Assembly (NCBI GenBank): GCA_029009095.1
Contig: JAQXJT010000041.1
Location: 60,062-124,061 of the forward strand
Reading direction: 5' to 3'
Length of the DNA stretch: 64,000 nucleotides
Source of the DNA: a bacterium
Lineage (GTDB): Bacteria; Bacillota; Clostridia; Oscillospirales; Oscillospiraceae
Made by a program: the position numbers and the translations under genes. Numbering within the stretch: the first letter of the stretch is position 1; the number at the start of each line of letters is the position of its first letter. Positions 52,221 through 59,534 of this stretch are shown one piece after another. The notes beneath the pieces were generated by a model, which made no database searches, had not been told where the DNA came from, and worked only from the letters and a program-made list of their open reading frames with translations.

Positions 52221-52909
52221 ACGCGCCTCCTCATCTCCTCCATGCCGTCCAGCGCCTCCCGCAGCGCCGGGAGACGGCTTTGATCCTCTTCCCTGCCGCT
52301 TTTCTCCAGCCCCGCCACGGCGCCGCGCAGCCGCCGGAGCTGCTCATCCAGATAGCGGGGGAAGAGCGGATCATCTTTCAGCATCGCAAAGGGGCCGGCG
52401 TAGTATTCACACCCGTGCCACGGCTCCGTCTGCCCCCCCGCGGCTTCGATGATGGGATAGACCCGCCCTGCGTCCTCCACCAGACGCTCCCGCAGCACCC
52501 GAAGGCCCATATCGAACAGGGCGCGGTGCAGTACCTCCGCGCGGGACATGGGCTGCAGCAGGAGCTGCACCCCCTCCCTGACCCAGCCTGCCCGGCGCAG
52601 GATGTCCGCGATGTTTTCCCCGCCGAGTCCGGCGATGACGACGCAGTCCACCTCTCCCGGCTCCACGCCGGCCAAACCGTCGCACAGCAGGAAGCGGATC
52701 CCCTCCGCCTCCTGCGCCGCCGCGTTGGCGCGGGCCCGCCGGAGCGGCCCCTCGTGGATATCGGTGGCAATGGCGGCGCGGATCCCGCCCCGCCGCAGCA
52801 GACTGAGGGGCAACAATGCGTGGTCGGTGCCAACATCCGCCAGACGCGCCCCGGGCTTGACCCACGCGGCGATGGCCCGGAGCCGGGGCGGCAATTCTCG
52901 CTCTCTCAT
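52217..52909 (-). CDS. trmK: tRNA (adenine(22)-N(1))-methyltransferase TrmK
   Basis: A 230-residue class I methyltransferase: 'LPPRLRAIAAWVKPGARLADVGTDHALLPLSLL' (in parts) is the SAM-binding N-terminus, 'CVVIAGLGGENIADIL' and 'LQPMSRAEVLHRALFDMG' are family blocks. It makes m1A22 in tRNA. AAGGAG five bases ahead selects ATG 52909. A strong hairpin with eight T directly precedes this site. Confidence 0.94.
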   Translation of the reverse strand: MRERELPPRLRAIAAWVKPGARLADVGTDHALLPLSLLRRGGIRAAIATDIHEGPLRRARANAAAQEAEGIRFLLCDGLAGVEPGEVDCVVIAGLGGENIADILRRAGWVREGVQLLLQPMSRAEVLHRALFDMGLRVLRERLVEDAGRVYPIIEAAGGQTEPWHGCEYYAGPFAMLKDDPLFPRYLDEQLRRLRGAVAGLEKSGREEDQSRLPALREALDGMEEMRRRV

Positions 52910-52919
52910 AACTCTCCTT

Positions 52920-52948
52920 AAAAAAAGCAGCGGGTTCCCCCCGCTGCC
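52920..52948 (-). terminator. Terminator abutting the trmK ribosome site
   Basis: Minus strand: GCAGCGGG / CCCGCTGC, 5-base loop, then eight T and immediately AAGGAGAG, the trmK Shine-Dalgarno sequence. Confidence 0.85.
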
Positions 52949-52968
52949 ATTCATCCCAAAGACTTAAA

Positions 52969-52992
52969 GCGGCGGGGTCGCCCCCGCCGCTC
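52969..52992 (-). terminator. Hairpin after the DUF1858 gene
   Basis: AGCGGCGGGG / CCCCGCCGCT with a short loop, no strong T run. Acts with the stronger hairpin that follows on the minus strand. Confidence 0.55.
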
Positions 52993-52998
52993 TCCTGC

Positions 52999-53223
52999 TC
53001 AGTTCTGGGCAGCCACGGCCGCCTTCTTGGCGATATACTCGTTCAGCTTGTTCACGAACAGCTCCACATTGACGCCGTACTCCGCGCAGGCGTCCTCGAT
53101 GCACTCGCCGGAAGCCATGGCGCAGCCCACGCAATGCATCCCGATGGCCTGAAAGAGTCCGGCAGCCTCGGGGGCGTTCTCCACCACGTCAGCAATCAGA
53201 GTATCCTTGGTAACACTATACAT
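52999..53223 (-). CDS. DUF1858 redox-disulfide domain protein
   Basis: A 74-residue protein with the 'VTKDTLIADVVENAPEAAGLF' start (in parts) and 'GMHCVGCAMASGECIEDACAEYGV' with the CxxC pair and a further Cys-rich helix, typical of 'hybrid cluster protein-associated' redox disulfide proteins. Probably thiol-disulfide or Fe-S linked; no hybrid cluster gene is in the window. Own consensus promoter upstream. Confidence 0.92.
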   Translation of the reverse strand: MYSVTKDTLIADVVENAPEAAGLFQAIGMHCVGCAMASGECIEDACAEYGVNVELFVNKLNEYIAKKAAVAAQN

Positions 53224-53256
53224 GTCTTTTTGCCTCCTGCCAATAGCGTTTTCTGT

Positions 53257-53285
53257 ATTATACCCGCTTTTCCCTCAAAATTCAA
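53257..53285 (-). promoter_or_regulatory. Predicted sigma-A promoter of the DUF1858 gene
   Basis: Minus-strand TTGAAT (53285-53280), 17-base spacer, TATAAT (53262-53257), about 34 bases ahead of the start. Confidence 0.75.
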
Positions 53286-53374
53286 CTGTTTTTCCGGGAA
53301 ATATGCGGAAACGAGAGCGGTGAACCCACCACTCCCGTTTCCTCTTTGCTGGTTATGCCGCCAGACAAAGCCGA

Positions 53375-53653
53375 TCACACACCGGCCTTGATCTTGGCGA
53401 AGCAGTCGCTGCAGTAGACAGGCCGATCAGACTTGGGCTCGAAAGGCACACGAGCCTCGCCGCCGCAGGCGGCGCAAACAGCCGTGAAGTACTCACGGGG
53501 GCCACGAGCCGCGTTCTTGCGGGCGTCACGGCAGGCCTTGCAGCGCTGGGGCTCGTTCACGAAGCCGCGCTCAGCGTAGAACTCCTGCTCACCGGCAGTG
53601 AAAACAAATTCGTTGCCGCATTCCTTGCATACCAGGGTCTTGTCCTCGTACAT
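53375..53653 (-). CDS. Small double zinc-ribbon protein
   Basis: A 92-residue protein with four CxxC pairs: 'CKECGNEFVFTAGEQEFYAERG' then 'CKACRD', and 'CAACGGEARVPFEPKSDRPVYCSDCF' (both in parts). These are two zinc ribbons of the type found in small Clostridia/Chloroflexi proteins. Role unknown, perhaps RNA or protein binding. GAGAGGA before ATG 53653 supports the start. Located just after the SigH-like gene. Confidence 0.9.
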   Translation of the reverse strand: MYEDKTLVCKECGNEFVFTAGEQEFYAERGFVNEPQRCKACRDARKNAARGPREYFTAVCAACGGEARVPFEPKSDRPVYCSDCFAKIKAGV

Positions 53654-53699
53654 TTCTGGATCCTCTCTTTGATTCTGCCCTTGGGCTAAATATTTGCGT

Positions 53700-54368
53700 T
53701 CAGCTCTCGCTGAAGTCGCCGGGATTGATTTGCCGGGCCAGTTTGCGCCGGATTCGCTGCACGGCGTTGTCCACGGACTTGACATTTCTGCCGCAGTGTT
53801 CGGCAATGTCCCGATAGGACATCCCCTCCAGAAAGAGCGGCAGAATCTGCTGCTCCATAGGGGAAAGATACCGTGCGAAGGTGTGGAAAAAATCAGTCAT
53901 GCTCTCTCTGGCCAGCAACTGTTCCTCGGGCATACGCCGTGGCTGTGAAACGAAAGCGGCTCGCCCCGCCTTGGACTCGGAGTTCCCGTCCTCTGCGGTC
54001 TCATCAGAGCCGTCCGCCATATAGCCTACGTTCTCCGGGTAGGAGACGTAATCCTGATAGGAAACGCCATCGTTGAGAGGGATATGCTTCGATCGGGATG
54101 CACTTCGTATGGCACTGTAAATGCGCCGGCGAATACACACTTCCGCATAGGTGCGAAAAGCCGTATTCTGGGATGCGTCGTAGGTGCGGATCGCGGAGAT
54201 CAGACCCATCATACCCTCCTGGGTCAGATCCTCGCTCTCCCCTCCCGCCAGAAAATATGGCCGGGCACAGGCGCGAACCAGATAACCATACCGCTCCGTC
54301 AACACATTTTCCGCCTCGCTGTCCCCATCGTGGCACAGCTTTTGCAGCTCCTCGTCGCGGAGTGTCAT
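53700..54368 (-). CDS. sigH: SigH-like sporulation/stationary sigma factor
   Basis: A 222-residue sigma-70 factor. Region 2 has 'LVRACARPYFLAGGESEDLTQEGMMGLISAIRTYD' (in parts) and 'FRTYAEVCIRRRIYSAIRSASR', region 4 'LSPMEQQILPLFLEGMSYRDIAEHCGRNVKSVDNAVQRIRRKL' (in parts), which fit Spo0H. A 40-residue linker between them is unlike Bacillus SigH. GGTGG eight bases ahead points to ATG 54368; the earlier ATG 54413 would coincide with the predicted transcription start. SigH opens sporulation in Bacillus. Confidence 0.88.
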   Translation of the reverse strand: MTLRDEELQKLCHDGDSEAENVLTERYGYLVRACARPYFLAGGESEDLTQEGMMGLISAIRTYDASQNTAFRTYAEVCIRRRIYSAIRSASRSKHIPLNDGVSYQDYVSYPENVGYMADGSDETAEDGNSESKAGRAAFVSQPRRMPEEQLLARESMTDFFHTFARYLSPMEQQILPLFLEGMSYRDIAEHCGRNVKSVDNAVQRIRRKLARQINPGDFSES

Positions 54369-54420
54369 GTAATCATCCACCGAAAACTTATGCGTGATAG
54401 ATGTTTTCTGCATTACAAAG

Positions 54421-54449
54421 ATTATATTAGCTAAAAATGACAAAGTCAA
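54421..54449 (-). promoter_or_regulatory. Predicted sigma-A promoter of the sigH-like gene
   Basis: Minus-strand TTGACT (54449-54444), 17-base spacer, TATAAT (54426-54421). Transcription should begin near 54414. Confidence 0.75.
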
Positions 54450-54480
54450 GTGTTTTTAGCATATTTATTTTAACATTGCG

Positions 54481-55518
54481 CTAAAAATCCATCTGTTCCT
54501 GGCCCATGAACGGAATTCCCAGATGTTCGTAGGCTTTTCGGGTGACGCAGCGGCCCCGGGGCGTACGCGTAAGGAAGCCCTGTTGTAATAAATAGGGCTC
54601 ATAGACATCCTCAATGGTGATAGATTCCTCGTTGATCGTGGCGGCCAGCGTTTCCAGACCCACCGGCCCGCCGCCGTAGAACTCGATGATGCTGCGGAGC
54701 ATGTTTCTGTCCAGATTGTCCAGACCCAGGTCGTCCACCTCCAGCCGTTCCAGCGCCAGCCGGGCCACCTCCCGGGTGATGACGCCGTTGGCCGTCACCT
54801 GCGCGAAGTCCCGCACACGCCGGAGAAGGCGGTTGGCCACGCGGGGGGTGCCGCGGCTCCGCCGGGCGATCTCCTCCGCCCCGCTGCGCTCGATCCCGAT
54901 GCCCAGAATGCCGGCGCTGCGCTCGATGATCCTTTGCAGCTCCCCGGGGCGGTAAAGCTCCAGCCGGAGGTTCACGCCGAAACGATCCCGCAGCGGCGCT
55001 GTGAGCTGGCCGGAGCGGGTGGTGGCGCCGATCAGGGTAAAGTGGGGCAGATCCAGCCGGATGGAATTGGCCGAGGGACCCTTGCCGATGATGATATCAA
55101 TGGCGAAGTCCTCCATGGCCGGGTAGAGTACCTCCTCCACGGCCCGGTTCAGCCGGTGGATCTCGTCCACAAAGAGGATATCGTTCTCCTGTAGATTTGT
55201 CAGCAGCGCCGCCAGATCCCCCGCCTTTTCAATGGTGGGGCCGGAGGTAATGCGCATATTCACGCCCATCTCGTTGGCTATGACCCCCGCCAGGGTAGTC
55301 TTGCCCAGTCCCGGGGGGCCGTGAAGCAGCACATGATCCAGCGACTCGCCCCGGAGCTTGGCGGCCTGGATGAAGATACGCAGGTTTTCCTTGGCCTTCT
55401 CCTGGCCGATGTACTCCGAGAGATAGTGGGGGCGCAGAGACCCCTCGTTGGCGTCCTCCCGGATGGGCAGCGTGCTGGTGATCAGCTCCTCTGCCCCTTC
55501 AGAATAATTGATTGCCAC
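54481..55518 (-). CDS. ruvB: Holliday junction branch migration helicase RuvB
   Basis: A 345-residue AAA+ motor. '[18 protein letters not shown]', Walker A '[18 protein letters not shown]', Walker B '[16 protein letters not shown]', sensor 'LIGATTRSG' and C-terminal winged helix '[14 protein letters not shown]' and '[13 protein letters not shown]' are complete. It drives branch migration with RuvA. GTG 55518 has AGGAG upstream. Last gene of ruvC-ruvA-ruvB. Confidence 0.97.
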   Translation of the reverse strand: MAINYSEGAEELITSTLPIREDANEGSLRPHYLSEYIGQEKAKENLRIFIQAAKLRGESLDHVLLHGPPGLGKTTLAGVIANEMGVNMRITSGPTIEKAGDLAALLTNLQENDILFVDEIHRLNRAVEEVLYPAMEDFAIDIIIGKGPSANSIRLDLPHFTLIGATTRSGQLTAPLRDRFGVNLRLELYRPGELQRIIERSAGILGIGIERSGAEEIARRSRGTPRVANRLLRRVRDFAQVTANGVITREVARLALERLEVDDLGLDNLDRNMLRSIIEFYGGGPVGLETLAATINEESITIEDVYEPYLLQQGFLTRTPRGRCVTRKAYEHLGIPFMGQEQMDF

Positions 55519-55531
55519 AGTCTCCTACCCC

Positions 55532-56140
55532 CTATCGCACCATTTTCTTCAGTGCCAGACGCACCAGATCCTGTACCTCCAGCCCCTCCGGGTTCACGCC
55601 CTTGAAAGCCGCGGAGATCTCGCTGTTTCCGTAGCCCAGCACGCCCAGGGCCGCCGCCGCGTCCGCCAGTTTTTCCGACGACCCGGCAGAGCCTCCCGCG
55701 GGCACGGAAACGCCGTTCTCCATGGAGAAGCCGGGACTCTCTTTGCCGATCTTGTCTTTCAGTTCCAAAATTACCCGCTGGGCGATGCGTTTGCCCACGC
55801 CGGGCGCCATGGTGAGCGCCTTCTCATTCCCCGACATGACCGCCAGCGCCAGCGCGTCGGGTGTGGAGGTGGACAGAATGGCCAGCGCCGCCTTGGGCCC
55901 CACACCGGACACGCCGATGAGCATCTCAAAACTGTGCTTCTCCTCGCGGGTGTAAAAACCGTAGAGGTCGAAGCGGTCCTCTCCGATGGAGGAGTAGACA
56001 TAGAGCCGCGCTCTCTCCCCGACGCGGAGCTGGGCGAGGGTATTGTTGGTGACACACAGTTCAAAGCCTACGCCGCCGCAGTCCAGCACGGCGAGGTTGG
56101 GTTCCATCAGCGCCACGGCGCCTTCTATATAGTAGAACAT
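55532..56140 (-). CDS. ruvA: Holliday junction DNA helicase subunit RuvA
   Basis: A 202-residue junction-binding protein: OB fold at the N-terminus ('MFYYIEGAVALMEPNLAVLD'), two helix-hairpin-helix motifs ('LIGVSGVGPKAALAIL', 'APGVGKRIAQRVILELKDK') and the C-terminal RuvB-binding domain. ATG 56140 lies 16 bases inside ruvC. Confidence 0.96.
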   Translation of the reverse strand: MFYYIEGAVALMEPNLAVLDCGGVGFELCVTNNTLAQLRVGERARLYVYSSIGEDRFDLYGFYTREEKHSFEMLIGVSGVGPKAALAILSTSTPDALALAVMSGNEKALTMAPGVGKRIAQRVILELKDKIGKESPGFSMENGVSVPAGGSAGSSEKLADAAAALGVLGYGNSEISAAFKGVNPEGLEVQDLVRLALKKMVR

Positions 56141-56640
56141 GGATTGCTTCCTTCCCTTTCTCGCAGCAGCGAGGTATTGCTCCTTGCGTGGCAGAGGGCG
56201 ATGGCCACCGCGTCCGCCGCGTCGTCGGGCCGGGGCACGGCGGGGAGGTTCAGGATCCTCTTGACCATGTCCATGACCTGCCGCTTTTCCGCCCGACCGT
56301 AGCCCACCACCGCCTGCTTCACCTGCAGAGGGGTGTACTCGGCGATTTGGAGCCCGCAGCGGTAGGCGCAGAGCAAAATGACGCCCCGGGCCTGGGCCAC
56401 GGAGATGCCGGTGGTAATATTGGTATTGAAGAACAGCTCTTCAATGGCCATGCACTCCGGGTGGAACTGGGTGATCAGCGCTTCCAGATCGGTGTAGATC
56501 TGATCCAGCCGGGAGCTGTGGGGGGTGTGGGCAGGGGTCGTGATGACGCCGCAGCGCACCAGTTGCTGCCGCCCCCTTCCGGAATCCACAATGGAAAAGC
56601 CCACGGTGGCCACGCCGGGGTCGAGCCCGAGGATCCGCAT
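56125..56640 (-). CDS. ruvC: Holliday junction resolvase RuvC
   Basis: A 171-residue RNase H-fold endonuclease. Acidic residues in 'RILGLDPGVATVGFSIVD', 'MAIEELFFNTNITTG' and 'RPDDAADAVAIALCHA' form the catalytic set. It resolves Holliday junctions and leads the ruv operon. Confidence 0.96.
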   Translation of the reverse strand: MRILGLDPGVATVGFSIVDSGRGRQQLVRCGVITTPAHTPHSSRLDQIYTDLEALITQFHPECMAIEELFFNTNITTGISVAQARGVILLCAYRCGLQIAEYTPLQVKQAVVGYGRAEKRQVMDMVKRILNLPAVPRPDDAADAVAIALCHARSNTSLLREREGSNPCSTI

Positions 56641-56667
56641 AATACCCCTCCCTTCGCTTGTGAAGCT

Positions 56668-56696
56668 ATCTTAGCACAATCCTCCGCCGTAGGCAA
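56668..56696 (-). promoter_or_regulatory. Predicted sigma-A promoter of the ruv operon
   Basis: Minus-strand TTGCCT (56696-56691), 17-base spacer, TAAGAT (56673-56668), 28 bases ahead of ruvC. Confidence 0.65.
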
Positions 56697-56732
56697 GTGG
56701 CATGGAAAAAAGTAGCCCCGTCCAAACGGAAA

Positions 56733-56757
56733 ACGCCCCGGCGCAATGGCCGGGGCG
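56733..56757 (-). terminator. Terminator after xerD
   Basis: Perfect 9-base arms CGCCCCGGC / GCCGGGGCG, 6-base loop; the minus strand continues TTTTCCGTTT. Confidence 0.85.
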
Positions 56758-56771
56758 GGGAAGCGGCTCTA

Positions 56772-57662
56772 TCAGGCACGGGGATGCGCCTTGTTGTATA
56801 CATCCTTGATCTGCTTCTTCACCACATGGGAGTAGACCTGGGTAGAGCTGATGTCCGCGTGGCCCAGCATCTCCTGAATGGAGCGCAGATCGGCGCCGTT
56901 TTCCAACAGATGGGCGGCAAAGGAGTGGCGCAGCGTATGGGGCGTGATGGTCTTTTCGATGTGCGCCTTGGCCTGGTAGGTCTTGATGATCTTCCAGAAA
57001 CCCTGCCGGGACATTCTCTCGCCGCTGACGTTGACAAACAGGGACTGCTCGTCCGCGTCGGCGATCATCTGCGGGCGAATGAACTCCATGTACTCTGTCA
57101 GCGCCCGGATGGCGGCGGGATAAAGCGGGATGAAGCGCTCCTTCTCGTGGCTCACGCAGCGGATGACGCCTACATTCAAATTCACATCGCTCACATCCAG
57201 ATTGATCAGCTCCGTCACGCGGATGCCGGTGGCGTAGAGCAGTTCCAGCATGGCCCGGTCCCGGTAGCCCTTGAGATCGGTGCGCTCGGGCTGCTCCAGC
57301 AGCAGCTCCACCTCGCGGCTGGTAAGGATTTGCGGCAGCTTCTGAACGCTCTTGTCCGGCACCAGCTTGCCGGTGGGGTTGCTCTCCATGCGGTGCTTGG
57401 TGACCAGCACAGAGTAAAAGCACTTGAGGGAGGCGATATTGCGTGACACGGTGGCCACGGATTTACCTGCGGAGCGGAGATAGGCGATGTACGCGCAGAG
57501 GATCTCTTCGTCCGCCTGGGTGTAGCCGATCTCCTCGTGACTGTCCAGATACTCGCCAAACTGACGGATATCGCGGAGGTAGGAGCTGCGGGTGTTCTGG
57601 GAAGCCTTTTTCTCCCCGGTGAGGTAAGTCTCAAAAAGCTCCATGCACTCTTCGTTTGTCAC
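56772..57662 (-). CDS. xerD: Tyrosine recombinase XerD
   Basis: A 296-residue recombinase of typical XerD length. N-terminal domain with 'YLTGEKKASQNTRSSYLRDI', catalytic set in 'YATGIRVTELINLDVSDVN', 'HEKERFIPL', 'HTLRHSFAAHLLENGADLRSIQEMLGHADISSTQVYSHV' (in parts). GTG 57662 is preceded by AAAGGAGG. The spoIIM-like gene just upstream is a conserved neighbour of xerD in Firmicutes. Confidence 0.93.
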   Translation of the reverse strand: MTNEECMELFETYLTGEKKASQNTRSSYLRDIRQFGEYLDSHEEIGYTQADEEILCAYIAYLRSAGKSVATVSRNIASLKCFYSVLVTKHRMESNPTGKLVPDKSVQKLPQILTSREVELLLEQPERTDLKGYRDRAMLELLYATGIRVTELINLDVSDVNLNVGVIRCVSHEKERFIPLYPAAIRALTEYMEFIRPQMIADADEQSLFVNVSGERMSRQGFWKIIKTYQAKAHIEKTITPHTLRHSFAAHLLENGADLRSIQEMLGHADISSTQVYSHVVKKQIKDVYNKAHPRA

Positions 57663-57682
57663 GCGCCGCCCCTCCTTTCTCT

Positions 57683-58189
57683 CTAAACGATCTGTCTCTC
57701 CAAATAATACCGCAGCGCCGCACCAGCACAGGATAGAGCGGCGGCCAGAACAAAACGCCCGTCCCCCACGGGCTTTCCATACACCGCAGCGCCGCGCAGC
57801 CGCATGGCCGCCTCGCAGGCCTCCTCACAGCCCAGAAAAAAGGCGGGCAGCAGGAAGACCCCCGGCGCCCCGGTGAATACCAGCGCCTGCCCGATCCCCA
57901 TTTTCCCGGACAGCAGGCACACGCTTCCGCTGAAAAGAAAGCCCCGCAGCAGCATCGCCAGCGGGATCAGGACGCAACCCAGTGTGGATGTCCCGGCAAA
58001 GGAGACGACCAGCAGCGGCAGCAGTGTGTGGAGCAGCTGCAAAGGAAATATCCCACAGGGGCGGAGGAGGGTGTCTGTAACCGGTGAATTCACAACCAGC
58101 CATGTCCCCACAGCCGTTCCGGCCAAAGCTCCCAGCAAAAAGCAGCGGCACAGCCGCGAGCGAATAGCCCTCTTCCGATCGTACCTCAC
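57683..58189 (-). CDS. spoIIM: SpoIIM-like stage II sporulation membrane protein
   Basis: A 168-residue protein with about five membrane segments. The layout, with 'LVVNSPVTD' after the first segment, 'TSTLGCVLIPLAMLLRGFLFSGSV' (in parts) and 'GAPGVFLLPAFFLGCEEA', resembles SpoIIM, a member of the DMP septal peptidoglycan hydrolysis complex used in engulfment. Its position directly before xerD is the usual place for spoIIM. GTG 58189 has AGGTGA seven bases ahead. It is short for the family and assigned partly by context. Confidence 0.65.
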   Translation of the reverse strand: MRYDRKRAIRSRLCRCFLLGALAGTAVGTWLVVNSPVTDTLLRPCGIFPLQLLHTLLPLLVVSFAGTSTLGCVLIPLAMLLRGFLFSGSVCLLSGKMGIGQALVFTGAPGVFLLPAFFLGCEEACEAAMRLRGAAVYGKPVGDGRFVLAAALSCAGAALRYYLERQIV

Positions 58190-58199
58190 TCTTCATCAC

Positions 58200-58565
58200 C
58201 TCGGGAAAGGGTATTCACACCGCCGGAGGCTTAGAAGAATTTACATAACTTTCAGCTACCACAATATAATACAAATTCGAAAAGTTATCAATGGTTTTTC
58301 AGAAAATAGGCGAATTTTGTGAATTATGTCAAGATATTATGTAAATATGATTATGTTAACTACAAAACCAATCTCCCGTTTGGAGGTGAAAAAAACACAA
58401 AATATCGGTCGTTTTTTCGATATTTTGTGATAACTGGCCGTATATGCACAAGATATTGACCCTGGTCATGAAATTATGTTAACTGATTACGAGTGATTAC
58501 TAAATGGAATATTTCTTTTCTTTTTGATACCAATTTTGTAACTTTTGTTACTTTTGCATAATTTT
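58200..58565. other. AT-rich repeat island between the spoIIM-like and TIGR04086 genes
   Basis: About 370 bases with far lower GC than either side. It holds repeated ATTATGT heptamers (58323, 58336, 58350, 58473, and an inverted copy at 58242-58248), a 12-base inverted repeat (58396-58429), two TATGTTAACT copies (58352 and 58475) and tandem TTTTGTTAC-like units at its right end. It includes the last 80 or so bases of the TIGR04086 gene. No gene seen inside. Confidence 0.8.
58396..58429. repeat. 12-base perfect inverted repeat in the AT-rich island
   Basis: CACAAAATATCG / CGATATTTTGTG around a 10-base loop that includes six T. Confidence 0.9.
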
Positions 58566-58936
58566 GTTACCTTCCCTGCCAGCGCACCCACGGCGCCCGC
58601 CGCCCAGATCACGGGAGTTACCCCGGTGTCCATAATCCTCCCGTTCATCAGTGCGGACAACAGCAGCAGCCATGCCCCGTATCCCAACCCCAGCAGCCCA
58701 AGTCGCCGCAGTGTGCCGCCTGTCTCTCCCCTCCCCTGCCAGTACGACGCGGCGAGGCAGCTTATAAACGCGCACACCGCGTTGAGGAACAGCCCGCTGC
58801 GCTGCGTCAGCCGGCCGCTGTAGATCAGTGCGGACAAGGGATAGAGCAGCAGGCAGTGGAACGCCACGGCTCCGGCGGCGAAGAGCAGCCATGACCATCC
58901 GTTGCTCCGCATTTTCGGATTTTTCTTCCCGGACAT
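58487..58936 (-). CDS. TIGR04086 family membrane protein with altered C-terminus
   Basis: A 149-residue protein with four membrane segments and the Gly-rich 'WAAGAVGALAGK' end typical of the TIGR04086 (YrzE-like) family. About 25 further residues, 'KLCKSNKSYKIGIKKKRN' and on, are encoded by AT-rich repeat sequence and look foreign, as if the original stop was lost. Neighbours yajC, tgt and queA match the usual setting. The short Cys-rich scfA gene often near this family was looked for and not seen. Confidence 0.8.
   Translation of the reverse strand: MSGKKNPKMRSNGWSWLLFAAGAVAFHCLLLYPLSALIYSGRLTQRSGLFLNAVCAFISCLAASYWQGRGETGGTLRRLGLLGLGYGAWLLLLSALMNGRIMDTGVTPVIWAAGAVGALAGKVTKLCKSNKSYKIGIKKKRNIPFSNHS
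58534..58570. repeat. TTTTGTTAC-like short repeats in the 3' end of the TIGR04086 gene
   Basis: TTTTGTAAC (58534-58542), TTTTGTTAC (58543-58551), TTTTGC variant (58552-58557), TTTTGTTAC (58562-58570). They code for the unusual Lys/Ser/Asn tail on the minus strand. Confidence 0.75.
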
Positions 58937-58942
58937 AAAAAC

Positions 58943-58985
58943 ACCCCCGCAGACAGTATGTAGTCCATACTATGTCCGCGGGGGT
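58943..58985 (-). terminator. Terminator after yajC
   Basis: Long hairpin ACCCCCGC-GACA-TAGTATG / CATACT-TGTC-GCGGGGGT with small mismatches; the minus strand continues GTTTTTAT. Confidence 0.88.
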
Positions 58986-58998
58986 CGTTTATGCCTTG

Positions 58999-59424
58999 TT
59001 ACTCGTTGTTGCTATTGAGGATCTCCTCAGAATCGGACTTCTCCTTGCTTCCCTTTCCGTCGTTGCGGGAGACGCCCCACTTGGCGATCTCCACCCGGAC
59101 GCGATCCTCGCTGGTCTCGAAGGTGATGGTGTCGCTGGTGACGTGCACCACGCGCCCGACCATGCCGCCGATGGTGGTGATCTTGTCGCCCACCTCAATG
59201 GAGTCGCGCATCTGCTGGGCCTGCTGCTTGCGCTTTTTCTCAGGCCGGAGCATGAAGAAATACATGAAAGCGAAGAAGACGACCAGCATGAAGATGCTGG
59301 AATACATGCTGTTGCGCTGCATGGCGGCGGCGTCGCCGCTGGCGGCAGCGTCAGCCATACTACAGCCGGAGAAAGCCAGCGCGGTCATCACAACAACAGA
59401 GAGTCTGCGGAAAAACTTTTTCAT
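58999..59424 (-). CDS. yajC: Preprotein translocase subunit YajC
   Basis: A 141-residue SecDF-associated protein. A signal-like N-terminus with 'AFSGC' possible lipobox, then the YajC membrane helix 'FMLVVFFAFMYFFMLRPEKKRKQQAQQM' (in parts) and 'GDKITTIGGMVGRVV' domain are present. The extra N-terminal hydrophobic segment is longer than in E. coli YajC. An upstream promoter and terminator make it monocistronic. Confidence 0.94.
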   Translation of the reverse strand: MKKFFRRLSVVVMTALAFSGCSMADAAASGDAAAMQRNSMYSSIFMLVVFFAFMYFFMLRPEKKRKQQAQQMRDSIEVGDKITTIGGMVGRVVHVTSDTITFETSEDRVRVEIAKWGVSRNDGKGSKEKSDSEEILNSNNE

Positions 59425-59456
59425 TCAGGTTTACCCCCCAAAATAATTACCACATG

Positions 59457-59485
59457 ATTATATATGCCATTCCCGGTAAAATCAA
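59457..59485 (-). promoter_or_regulatory. Predicted sigma-A promoter of yajC
   Basis: Minus-strand TTGATT (59485-59480), 17-base spacer, TATAAT (59462-59457), 33 bases ahead of the start. Confidence 0.72.
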
Positions 59486-59534
59486 GCGTTTCTCCCGATT
59501 TTCCGGAAAACATTTACTTTTTGCCGTATCCGCC

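Noticed and set aside
57825-58199. 124-codon minus-strand frame starting at 58199
   Set aside because: It overlaps the spoIIM-like gene in another frame and has low-complexity Ala/Gly/Arg/Pro content; the GTG 58189 frame has membrane segments and conserved context.
58200-58565. AT-rich island as a replication origin
   Set aside because: No cluster of TTATCCACA-type DnaA boxes and no dnaA/dnaN or rpmH neighbours.
58190-58998. scfA/SCIFF peptide gene expected near TIGR04086 family genes
   Set aside because: No short Cys-rich frame with a ribosome site on either strand here.
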